From NCBI RefSeq assembly GCF_007859315.1, contig NZ_VOHA01000001.1, forward strand, positions 434,001 to 498,000: DNA of 64,000 nt, given 5' to 3'. Under the pieces are notes generated by a model. The model was not told the DNA's origin. It saw only the letters and a program-made list of their open reading frames with translations, and did no database searches. Positions 19,724 through 28,246 of the stretch are shown here, piece by piece. The stretch is from Reyranella sp. CPCC 100927 (GTDB lineage: Bacteria; Pseudomonadota; Alphaproteobacteria; Reyranellales; Reyranellaceae). The position numbers and the translations under genes are program-made. Numbering within the stretch: the first letter of the stretch is position 1; every line of letters starts with the position of its first letter.

Positions 19724-20116
19724 TTACGCTGCTGCGGGCAGCCGGCGCAGGCCGGTGATTTCCAGTTCCGCCAGGATGGCAACGGCAACGGCCTGCGTGA
19801 TGATGAAGGCGTAGCCGTGTCCGTTCGGGGCGATGGCCACCAAGGCCAGAACGCTGCCCAGCACCCAGCCGACATTGCCGATGATGACCAGCCACACGCC
19901 TGTCCGCAGCAGCGGCCGGCGCGTTGCGACGAACGCGATGAAGGCCGCGATGGGGAACAGGCTGAGGCCGGCCGCCATGAGCAATCCCTGTGGGATCTGG
20001 GTCAGGCGCGAAACCAATTCCGCCCCGATGGTCATCAGTGCGCCGGTGGCGACGCAGGTGACAGCGTCTACCAGCAGGACGGTGCGCAGGAATTCCGGGC
20101 GATCTACCAGCGACAT
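19724..20116 (-). CDS. Small four-helix integral membrane protein
   Basis: A 130-residue protein starting MSLVDRPEFLRTVLLVDAV at ATG 20116 with AGGAGA upstream. It has four predicted membrane helices, near residues 9-31, 43-62, 68-91 and 97-118, with short loops and a conserved-looking WLVIIGNVGWVLGS. A longer open frame runs to 21022, but that part is antisense to the ABC ATPase gene. I recognise no function; it resembles small conserved membrane proteins of unknown role. A hairpin lies just before its ribosome binding site. Confidence 0.75.
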   Translation of the reverse strand: MSLVDRPEFLRTVLLVDAVTCVATGALMTIGAELVSRLTQIPQGLLMAAGLSLFPIAAFIAFVATRRPLLRTGVWLVIIGNVGWVLGSVLALVAIAPNGHGYAFIITQAVAVAILAELEITGLRRLPAAA

Positions 20117-20126
20117 GATGGTCTCC

Positions 20127-20153
20127 TGTGTTCGTGTCTTCTGACACGACACA
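20127..20153 (-). promoter_or_regulatory. Inverted repeat directly upstream of the ribosome binding site of the membrane protein gene
   Basis: TGTGTTCGTGTC and GACACGACACA form an almost perfect 11-12 bp stem with a TTCT loop. In the transcript of the gene starting at 20116 the hairpin ends a few bases before AGGAGA. It could be an operator or a translation-control hairpin. No regulator gene is adjacent. Confidence 0.4.
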
Positions 20154-20380
20154 AGATGAGGAAGCGCGTGGGCGCCCGCAATTACGCGGCAAGTAACTAT
20201 GCGCCGGACACAAACAGGTTGAAGAGCACACGCTGGCCTCGCGTGCCGCTCGCTTGCGTCCGTCTGGAACCCGGTCTTGAATGAATATGGCACCGGCTCT
20301 TGGCATCGTCTTCGCATGGCAACGACGGCGCCGGCGATCGACATCGTGTCTTGCGGCAGCGGCCGGATGAGGAGATCGAG

Positions 20381-21475
<1,095 letters not shown>

Positions 21476-21493
21476 GGGATGGTTCTTCCAATC

Positions 21494-21574
21494 TGTCATC
21501 CCGAGCGCAGCGAGGGATCTCCTGGAGATGAGTGCTCCGTCTGCGAGAGATTCTGCGCTGCGCTCGGAATGACA
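21494..21574. repeat. Dispersed hairpin repeat, family A (copy 3)
   Basis: Arms at about 21494-21519 and 21549-21574, with the core AGCGCAGCGAGGGATC on the left and GCGCTGCGCTCGGAATGACA on the right. It fills the gap between the ATPase and first permease genes and adds 21 spurious codons to the permease frame. Confidence 0.9.
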
Positions 21575-21594
21575 GCTGCAATCGGCATCGCGCC

Positions 21595-22449
21595 ATGACC
21601 GCCGCCACGTCCGCGCGCCACCTCAGCGCCACCACGACAGCGGCGTTGCTGACACCGTTCCTGGTGCTGCTGGCCATCGCCTTCCTGCTGCCACTGGGCG
21701 TTCTGCTCTACGAGAGCCTGTTCGTGCCGGCACCGACGGTGCAGCACTATGCCAAGGTGTTCGACGATCCCGTCTATGTGCGGGTGCTGTGGCGCACGAT
21801 CCGCATCTCCGCCATCGTCACCGTGGCCACCCTGGTGCTGGCCTATCCGCTGGCTCTGGTGATGACGCGCAGCAAAGGCGCGGTGCTGGCCCTGCTCGTA
21901 GCCTGCGTGCTGTTGCCGCTGTGGACCAGCGTGCTGGTACGCACCTACGCCTGGACCGTGATCCTGCAGCGCAACGGCATCGTGAACCAGCTGCTGCAGG
22001 AGCTCGGCTGGACTAGCGGGCCGGTCCGCTTGCTCTATACCGAGGGCGCGGTGGCGCTGGCGATGGCCCATGTCCTGCTGCCCTTCATGGTGCTGCCGAT
22101 CTGGGCATCGCTGCGCAACATCCCGGATGACTACACGCGGGCCGCCGCCATGCTGGGCGCATCGCCCGTGCGGACGTTCATCGAGATCGTCTGGCCGCTC
22201 TCCCGGCCGGGCGTCGCCAGCGGCTGCCTCATGGTGTTCCTGCTCAGCATGGGCTTTTTCGTCACGCCGGCACTGATCGGCGGGCCGCAGCAGATGATGA
22301 TGGCGACCCTGGTCTCGCAACAGGTGCGCGAGCTGTTGAACTGGCCGTTTGCCGGCGCCCTGGTCGGCTGCCTGTTGGTGGTGACCCTGGGCCTGGTGCT
22401 GGCCTTCAACCGCGCGCTGGGGCTGGACCGCTTCGTGGGGACGCGATGA
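21595..22449 (+). CDS. ABC transporter permease (PotB-like)
   Basis: A 284-residue permease beginning MTAATSARHLSATTTAALL at ATG 21595; the upstream part of the frame is repeat-derived. It has six likely membrane helices and the binding-protein-dependent permease EAA loop around YTRAAAMLGASPVRTFIEIVWPLSRPGVASG. It overlaps the next permease by 4 bases. It forms half of the inner-membrane pore. A ribosome binding site is not obvious, so reinitiation or a weak site inside the repeat edge is possible. Confidence 0.92.
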   Translation: MTAATSARHLSATTTAALLTPFLVLLAIAFLLPLGVLLYESLFVPAPTVQHYAKVFDDPVYVRVLWRTIRISAIVTVATLVLAYPLALVMTRSKGAVLALLVACVLLPLWTSVLVRTYAWTVILQRNGIVNQLLQELGWTSGPVRLLYTEGAVALAMAHVLLPFMVLPIWASLRNIPDDYTRAAAMLGASPVRTFIEIVWPLSRPGVASGCLMVFLLSMGFFVTPALIGGPQQMMMATLVSQQVRELLNWPFAGALVGCLLVVTLGLVLAFNRALGLDRFVGTR

Positions 22450-23237
22450 CCTCCGGCCGCTTCATCCTGCACGCGGCGGCCTGGGCCGTGGTCGTGTTCC
22501 TGATGGTGCCGACCCTGGTCGTGGTGCCGATGTCGTTCGGGCCGGCCCAGCATCTGCAATTCCCGCCCACCGGCTTCACCCTGCGCTGGTACAGCGACTA
22601 TTTCGCCGACGCCGACTGGATGTCGGCCACCTGGTTCAGCGTACGGGCCGGCATCATCGCCGCCGTGGGCGCCACGGTCGTGGGCACGATGACGGCGCTG
22701 GCCCTGGTGCGTGGCCGCGTCATCGGCCGTCGCATCCTCGATCTGCTGATCGTGGGGCCCATCGTGGTGCCGCACATCGCGCTCGCGGTGGCGCTGTTCC
22801 TGGTCTTCGACCGGCTGCGGCTGAACGGCACCCTGGTCGGCTTCGCCATCGCCCACACGGTGCTGGCGGCGCCATTCGCCATCTTCTCTGTCCTGGCGGC
22901 GCTCTACCGCTTCGATGCCGACCTCGAGATGGCGGCGCTGTCGTGCGGCGCCAGCCGCCTGCGCGCCTTCTGGCACGTCACCCTGCCGCTGATCCTGCCC
23001 GGCGTGCTGAGCGGCGCCATGTTCGCCTTCATCATCTCCTTCGACGAGGCGGTGATCTCGTTCTTCATTTCGGACATCGACGGCAAATCGCTGCCACGCA
23101 AGCTGTTCGAGGACATCGACTACAATCTGACCCCGGTGGTGGCGGCCGTGGCATCGCTGCTGAGCTTCGTCTCGATCGCGGTGCTGATCGGTGGCCATGT
23201 CGTCGGCCGCATGGCCGCCCGCCGCCGGGCAGGGTGA
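22446..23237 (+). CDS. ABC transporter permease (PotC-like)
   Basis: A 263-residue permease of the PotC type, with an N-terminal helix (residues 8-31) and the signature region SCGASRLRAFWHVTLPLILPGVLSGAMFAFIISFDEAVISFF, which is almost diagnostic for polyamine-type PotC permeases. The ATG overlaps the stop of the previous permease. It ends about 115 bases before the binding-protein gene, a gap filled by a family A repeat. Confidence 0.94.
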   Translation: MTSGRFILHAAAWAVVVFLMVPTLVVVPMSFGPAQHLQFPPTGFTLRWYSDYFADADWMSATWFSVRAGIIAAVGATVVGTMTALALVRGRVIGRRILDLLIVGPIVVPHIALAVALFLVFDRLRLNGTLVGFAIAHTVLAAPFAIFSVLAALYRFDADLEMAALSCGASRLRAFWHVTLPLILPGVLSGAMFAFIISFDEAVISFFISDIDGKSLPRKLFEDIDYNLTPVVAAVASLLSFVSIAVLIGGHVVGRMAARRRAG

Positions 23238-23241
23238 ACCG

Positions 23242-23321
23242 GTCATGTCGAGCGCAGCGAGACATCTTTGGGCTATGGAGTCTCCGCTCGCGGAAGATTC
23301 CTCGCTGCGCTCGGAATGACA
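23242..23321. repeat. Dispersed hairpin repeat, family A (copy 4, diverged)
   Basis: Left arm TCGAGCGCAGCGAGACATC and right arm TCCTCGCTGCGCTCGGAATG pair imperfectly around a variable loop. It lies between the PotC-like and binding-protein genes. Confidence 0.85.
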
Positions 23322-23351
23322 GTGTACGGAATCACAAGGAGGATCGGGGGC

Positions 23352-24413
23352 ATGAAACGCAGAACACTCATCGCATCGGGTCTGGGCGCTGCTGCCGGCG
23401 CCACGCTGTTGGGCACCGCCAGCCAGGCGCAGTCGAAGGACGTCATCATCGCCACGACCGCCGGCCTGATGGAGCGTTCGCTGCAGGAGCATTTCTATCG
23501 CCGCTTCGAGCAGGAGCAGGGCATCCGTGTCCGCTCGGTGCCGATCGAACTACCCGACCAGTGGGCGCGCGCCGTGGCGGCCGGACGCTCCGGAGGCCCG
23601 GCGCCGTTCGACATCGTCACCGCGACGCCGCCTGACCTGATCCAGCACAAGGACATCCTGCTGCCGATCGATTGCGACAAGCAGGAGACCGTCAAGAAGA
23701 ACGCGCTGCCCAATTCGTGCTTTCCGCACGGCCTGATGCGCACCGGTGGCGGCATGGTGATGCTGTGGAACGGCAAGAACTTCCCGGCCGGCAAGGAGCC
23801 GCAGTCGTGGGCCGACTTTTTCGACACCGCCAAGTTCCCCGGCCCGCGCACCCTGCCCGATACCGGCGATCGCGAATGGTGGGTCCCGGTGATGGCGCTG
23901 CTGGCCGATGGCGTCGCGGTCGACAAGCTGTTCCCGCTCGATCTCGATCGTGCCTACCGCAAGCTCGACACGCTGAAGCCCTCGGTCGCCGCGTGGTGGA
24001 AGAGCGGCGACAACTCCATGCAGATCCTGCGCGGCGGCGAGGCGGTGATGGCCATGGTCTATTCCAGCCGCGCCGTACCGCTCACCAAGAGCGAGGGCTT
24101 CAACTTCACCTGGAACCAGGCGATTCGCGACGTCGGCAACTGGGCCATCCTGAAGAACGCGCCCAATGCCGCCAACGCGCTGGCGTTCCTGAACTTCTTC
24201 ACCACCAACCCGCAGGAGCACGTGCCGTTCAGCGCCAAGGTGAGCTTCGACAGCAACAATGCTGCAGCGGCCAACCTGGTGCCGGCCGAGGAACGCCGCT
24301 TCCGCCCGTCCTGGCCCGACAACTGGTCGAAACTGGTGGTGGCCGACTACGAGTGGATCGCCGTCCACCGCGCCGCCATGCGCGAACGCTGGATCAGCTG
24401 GCTGACGCGTTGA
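23352..24413 (+). CDS. ABC transporter substrate-binding protein (PotD-like, family 1)
   Basis: A 353-residue periplasmic protein. The N-terminus MKRRTLIASGLGAAAGATLLG with an RR pair looks like a Tat-type signal, cleaved near SQA-QS. The mature part has the polyamine-type binding fold (YRRFEQEQGIRVRSV, SWADFFDTAKFPGPR, FFTTNPQEH). ATG 23352 is preceded by GGAGG; the longer frame starts in the repeat. It is last of the importer unit and is followed, after another repeat, by an amidase. The ligand is probably a cationic or amide nitrogen compound, by class only. Confidence 0.9.
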   Translation: MKRRTLIASGLGAAAGATLLGTASQAQSKDVIIATTAGLMERSLQEHFYRRFEQEQGIRVRSVPIELPDQWARAVAAGRSGGPAPFDIVTATPPDLIQHKDILLPIDCDKQETVKKNALPNSCFPHGLMRTGGGMVMLWNGKNFPAGKEPQSWADFFDTAKFPGPRTLPDTGDREWWVPVMALLADGVAVDKLFPLDLDRAYRKLDTLKPSVAAWWKSGDNSMQILRGGEAVMAMVYSSRAVPLTKSEGFNFTWNQAIRDVGNWAILKNAPNAANALAFLNFFTTNPQEHVPFSAKVSFDSNNAAAANLVPAEERRFRPSWPDNWSKLVVADYEWIAVHRAAMRERWISWLTR

Positions 24414-24432
24414 CCTGCGGCTAACACAAGGC

Positions 24433-24505
24433 TGTCATCCCAAGCAACGCGAGGGATCTTTCCGCTTCCATAACGCAAAGACCCCTCGCTACGCTCGGGA
24501 TGACA
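24433..24505. repeat. Dispersed hairpin repeat, family A (copy 5)
   Basis: TGTCATCCCAAGCAACGCGAGGG pairs with CCCCTCGCTACGCTCGGGATGACA, with a small shift in the left arm. It separates the binding-protein and amidase genes. Confidence 0.88.
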
Positions 24506-24527
24506 GGCGGCCGAAAGGACAACATCG

Positions 24528-25958
24528 ATGGCGATCGCGGAATACGAAAAGCTGGATGCGATGGCGCTGAGCGCGCTCATCACCAAGCGCGAGGTCACGG
24601 CGTCGGAGGTCCTCGAAGAGGCCATCACCCGTGCCGAGAAGCACAACCCCACGATCAACGCCATCACCATCCCGCTCTATGACCTGGGGCGACAGACGGC
24701 GAAGGCGCCGTTGCCGGCAGGCCCGCTGGCCGGCGCGCCGTTCCTGCTGAAGGATCTTGGCGCGCTGCTCACCGGCACGCCCTCGACCGGATCGAGCAAG
24801 CTGTTCGCCGATTTCGTGGCGCCGCACGACGCTACCATCGTCGCGCGCTACCGTGCCGCTGGCCTCGTGACCTTCGGCAAGTCGGCCTCGCCCGAAATGG
24901 GGCTGGCGCCGTCGACCGAGCCGGCGATGTACGGTCCCTGTCGCAATCCATGGAACCTCGGCCACAGCAGCGGCGGCTCGTCCGGCGGGGCGGCGGCCGC
25001 GGTCGCCGCCCGCATCCTGCCGATGGCGCACGCCACCGACGGTGGCGGTTCGATCCGCATTCCCGCCTCGGCCTGCGGCCTGTTCGGCGTGAAGCCGACC
25101 CGCGCGCGCAATCCCAGCGGCCCCGATGTTGGCGAAGGCTGGGGCGGTCAGGCCGTCGGCCATTGCGTCAGCATCAGCGTGCGCGACAGTGCTGCGCTGC
25201 TCGATGCGACGGCTGGCCCGGATATCGGCGATCCCTATTGGGCGCCGCCGCCCGCCGGCAAGTTCCTCGACGAGGTCGGCCGCGATCCCGGCAAGCTGCG
25301 CATCGCGCTGTGCGTGGAGCCGTGGAACGGCGAACCCGTCGATGCGGAATGCCGTCGGGCCACGGAGGACGCCGCCAAGCTCTGCGAATCGCTGGGCCAC
25401 ACGATGACGATCGCGCGACCCACGTTCGACGTCGAGGCCTTCCGCGAGGCCACGCGCGTGCTGGTCGCGGCCAACGTCTATGCCACGCTGGCCGCACGCG
25501 CCAAGGCGATCGGCAAGACGCTGGAGCCGACCGACGCGGAGCCGTTGACCTGGTCGCTGGCCGAGCTCGGCGTCAAGTACACCGCCGCCGACTACGCCGC
25601 CGCCGTTACCGTCATCCATCGCGTCGGCCGCATCGTGGCGCGTTTCTTTACGCAGCACGACATCCTGCTGACACCGACCATGTGTTCGCCGCCATGGCCG
25701 CTGGGCGTGCTGTCGTTGTCGAGCAAGGACACCGATGCCTACCTCGTGGCGGTGAACCGCTCGATCGGCTTCACGTCGCTGTTCAACGCCGCCGGCAATC
25801 CGGCGATGACCGTGCCGCTGCACTGGACGGCGTCAGGCCTGCCGGTCGGCGTGCAGTTCGTGGCACCCTTCGGTGACGAGGCCCGCCTCTTCCGCCTCGC
25901 CGCCCAGCTCGAGCAAGCCAAACCCTGGAAGGACAAGCGCCCGGCAATGATCGGGTAA
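24528..25958 (+). CDS. Amidase signature family hydrolase
   Basis: A 476-residue amidase. The Ser-cisSer-Lys triad is complete: Lys75 (FLLKDLG), Ser151 (GGSSGG) and Ser175 (DGGGSIRIPAS). The enzyme hydrolyses a C-N bond of an amide to acid and ammonia or amine. It has no signal peptide. It follows the polyamine-type importer on the same strand 115 bases after the binding protein, so it probably acts on the imported compound. AtzF-, GatA- and 6-aminohexanoate-cyclic-dimer-hydrolase-like enzymes share the fold; the sequence alone does not decide. Confidence 0.93.
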   Translation: MAIAEYEKLDAMALSALITKREVTASEVLEEAITRAEKHNPTINAITIPLYDLGRQTAKAPLPAGPLAGAPFLLKDLGALLTGTPSTGSSKLFADFVAPHDATIVARYRAAGLVTFGKSASPEMGLAPSTEPAMYGPCRNPWNLGHSSGGSSGGAAAAVAARILPMAHATDGGGSIRIPASACGLFGVKPTRARNPSGPDVGEGWGGQAVGHCVSISVRDSAALLDATAGPDIGDPYWAPPPAGKFLDEVGRDPGKLRIALCVEPWNGEPVDAECRRATEDAAKLCESLGHTMTIARPTFDVEAFREATRVLVAANVYATLAARAKAIGKTLEPTDAEPLTWSLAELGVKYTAADYAAAVTVIHRVGRIVARFFTQHDILLTPTMCSPPWPLGVLSLSSKDTDAYLVAVNRSIGFTSLFNAAGNPAMTVPLHWTASGLPVGVQFVAPFGDEARLFRLAAQLEQAKPWKDKRPAMIG

Positions 25959-25963
25959 ACGTT

Positions 25964-26152
25964 GTCGTCCTGAGCGTAGAGAAGGACCCTGCGGTGCGTC
26001 GATCATTCACGATGGTCTGGATGAAACGCTGATGAAGACGTCACCACAGAGACACAGAGAGCACAGAGGAACACAGAGAGCGCTGCGATGCGCCTTCGGC
26101 GCGCCGTCTTCTTTCTCTGTGTTCCTCTGTGCCCTCTGTGTCTCTGTGGTGA
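25964..26152. repeat. Family C hairpin repeat (copy 1) with an adjacent single family A-like arm
   Basis: Family C arms of 38 bases at 26041-26078 and 26115-26152 differ at one position; their theme is ACCACAGAGACACAGAG. A half element TCGTCCTGAGCGTAGAGAAG sits at 25966-25985. The stretch fills the 225-base gap between the convergent amidase and peptidase genes; no gene is seen in it. Confidence 0.92.
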
Positions 26153-26183
26153 ATCTTTTTTCCTGCGTCGAGCGTGTCTGCGC

Positions 26184-27197
26184 TCAGGATGGCGCAAACC
26201 GCTGCTTCCAATCCGGCAGGGCGTTCGGGAAGGGCAGTGCCTTTGCCTCGTAGACGCCGCGCGCGATCGCGCGGGCCAGGCAGTCGGCGGCGGTGGCGCC
26301 GAGTTCGGTCAGCGCCGGCGGCTCGCTGACCGGTCCGGCGCGGCCGGTCGAGGCGGCGAAGACCGTGTCGCCGTCGTTGGGTGCGTGCGCCGGGCGCAGC
26401 GCGCGGCCGAGCCCGTCGTTGGCCATGATCGCCAGCCGCTTGCAGGCGGCCTTGTCCAGCGTGGCGTCGGTGGCGACCAGGGCGATGGTGGTGGCCGTCG
26501 CCGGCGCGGGCAGGCCCTTGAAGCGCGGCGCCAAGGCCGATGGCGGGACCTTGGTGGGCCAGCCCAAGCCGCCGAACTCGTTGCCCTGCTCGTAGGCGCC
26601 GGCCCAGAAATGCGGCCCATCACCGATCGTGGCGCTGCCCACGGCGTTGACCGCAACCAATGCGCCGACCGTGAAACCCTGGCTGGTGCGCGCACTCGCC
26701 GAGCCCAGGCCGCCCTTGAAGGTGACGGTGGTGGCACCGTAGCCGGCGCCGGCCGTGCCGAGGTCGAAGACGTCCGATGCGGCACGCGCGGCATCGCGGC
26801 CCAGCTCCCAGTACGGCGGCCGGTGCGTCATCGGCGCCTTGAGCCAGTCCTTCTCGCCGCCGTTCATCAGGTCGAACAGGATGGCCTGCACCGCCACGGG
26901 CAAGGTGATGCCGCCGAACGTGCCGCCGCGGCCGTCCGCCACCAGGACCGACGTCGCGCCACCGGCGGCATCGAGGCCGAACAGCGAGCCGCCTGACAGC
27001 ACGACGGCGTCGATCTGCCCGCGCATCATCTCCGGCTCGAGCAGCGAGACGGACCGCGATCCTGGCGCGCCGCCCAGGGTTGCCACGCTGGCAACCGCGC
27101 CACCCTCGAAGATGGCGACGGTGGCACCGGTCGCGACGCGCGCATCCTGGGCATTGCCCACCAGCACGCCAGGCACATCGGTAATCAGGTTTTTCAA
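26184..27197 (-). CDS. P1/S58 family N-terminal-nucleophile peptidase (DmpA/NylC-like)
   Basis: A 337-residue protein of the DmpA aminopeptidase / NylC nylon-oligomer hydrolase family. Typical segments are LITDVPGVLVGNAQD, VVLSGGSLFGLDAAGG, GAGYGATTVTFKGGLGSAS and TTIALVATDA. In this family the chain is cut before the nucleophile at the start of the last segment; here that would be Thr236, preceded by Ala rather than the Asn seen in NylC-type enzymes. I use TTG 27197 (MKNLITDVPG after translation start), since the longer frame to ATG 27257 overlaps the end of the cupin gene. It is co-directional with the cupin and dimethylformamidase-like genes. Confidence 0.88.
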   Translation of the reverse strand: MKNLITDVPGVLVGNAQDARVATGATVAIFEGGAVASVATLGGAPGSRSVSLLEPEMMRGQIDAVVLSGGSLFGLDAAGGATSVLVADGRGGTFGGITLPVAVQAILFDLMNGGEKDWLKAPMTHRPPYWELGRDAARAASDVFDLGTAGAGYGATTVTFKGGLGSASARTSQGFTVGALVAVNAVGSATIGDGPHFWAGAYEQGNEFGGLGWPTKVPPSALAPRFKGLPAPATATTIALVATDATLDKAACKRLAIMANDGLGRALRPAHAPNDGDTVFAASTGRAGPVSEPPALTELGATAADCLARAIARGVYEAKALPFPNALPDWKQRFAPS

Positions 27198-27207
27198 GAC
27201 ATCACCG

Positions 27208-28092
27208 TCACGTAAAGGAGAAGCCGATGGTGCGGCAGTGATAGAACAGCCCGCCATCCTGCACGATCAGGAACGTCGCCAGCCGGCCGCCCTCGTTGTG
27301 GTGCGAATGGGCTGCGGTCGGCGGCGTGATCATGGTGGCGTAGGGCTGCCAGTCGGCACGCGCACCATCGATCGTGGAGTAGCAGCGTTCGCAGGCGATG
27401 GGCAGCGTCACCGCGACGGAGTTGTGGCGATGGCTGCGCTGCGCCTTGCCCGGTTCCATGGAGTTCAGCGCCAGGGTCATCGACGGCGTCAGGCTCAGCA
27501 TCTTCTCGAACGGCGCGGTGGCGAAGACGACGACCTTGCCGGAGGCATCCGCCGTATCGGGCGTAGCGCGTACGGCATCGAGCTGCCGCCTGATCTCGTC
27601 GGCGGGGAAGTGGACGGTGCCGAGGGCCGCGGTCGCCGGCGGTTCCAGGCCGTGGAACGCGACCTCGGGCTCATTGCCGACCGCCCACAGGATGGCATAA
27701 CGCTCGGCGCGATGGATGGTCTCGCCACCGCCTGGAATGCAGAAGATGTCACCATCGGCCCAGGCCAGTCTGTCGGCCCGGTCCGTCGTCTCGCCGGATC
27801 CCTGGATGACATAGTAGATCGCCGCCGTCGCCCGCAGCCGCAGCGCCAGCTGCTCGCCGGCGCGGATTCGGAGGTAGCGGGCCAGCAGCAGCGGCGTGGT
27901 GGCGGGCACGGGCGCCGCGAGCCGCGCGCTGATGTCGAGTGCGACGATCCCGGTGGGTGCATCAGGCGCGAACGCGCAATCGCGCTCGGCGGCGAAGGTG
28001 ACGGCGGGCACCGGCGGCAGCTTCTCGCGAAAGCTGTTGGTCGGCGTGAGATACCGGCTGCGCGCGGCGTAGACAGTGTCCGGCATGGCCAT
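27208..28092 (-). CDS. Double cupin protein (gentisate-dioxygenase-like fold)
   Basis: A 294-residue protein with two cupin-like halves. The first (about residues 80-135) has YVIQGSGETTDR and WADGDIFCIPGGGETIHRA; the second (about 205-280) carries the likely metal-binding HRHNS and HSHHNEGG. ATG 28092 has AAAGGAC upstream; the frame to 28242 is repeat-derived. It precedes the peptidase with a short overlap or gap and follows the dimethylformamidase-like pair after a family B repeat. It could be an Fe-dependent dioxygenase or a sensor. The first half lacks a clear metal site. Confidence 0.75.
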   Translation of the reverse strand: MAMPDTVYAARSRYLTPTNSFREKLPPVPAVTFAAERDCAFAPDAPTGIVALDISARLAAPVPATTPLLLARYLRIRAGEQLALRLRATAAIYYVIQGSGETTDRADRLAWADGDIFCIPGGGETIHRAERYAILWAVGNEPEVAFHGLEPPATAALGTVHFPADEIRRQLDAVRATPDTADASGKVVVFATAPFEKMLSLTPSMTLALNSMEPGKAQRSHRHNSVAVTLPIACERCYSTIDGARADWQPYATMITPPTAAHSHHNEGGRLATFLIVQDGGLFYHCRTIGFSFT

Positions 28093-28102
28093 GTCCTTTC
28101 TG

Positions 28103-28237
28103 CCTGGGAGCGCGGGCCTCTGGCCCGCATCTCCGGCGAAAGCTGTGCTTTCGCCTGTGCGTGAAGCGCCTACCACAGCGGGTTCACCCTCCGCTTGCGC
28201 TACGGGCGAATGCGGGCGGGACGCCCGCGCTCCCAGG
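28103..28237. repeat. Dispersed hairpin repeat, family B (copy 2)
   Basis: Perfect 15-base ends CCTGGGAGCGCGGGC and GCCCGCGCTCCCAGG, with an inner GCGAAAGCtgtGCTTTCGC hairpin. It fills the gap between the dimethylformamidase-like large subunit and the cupin gene. Confidence 0.9.
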
Positions 28238-28246
28238 TGCATGAGC

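Noticed and set aside
26041-26152. CRISPR-like or microsatellite array from repeated CACAGAG words
   Set aside because: The words form two complementary arms of one hairpin, and the same structure recurs elsewhere; there are no spacers and no cas genes.
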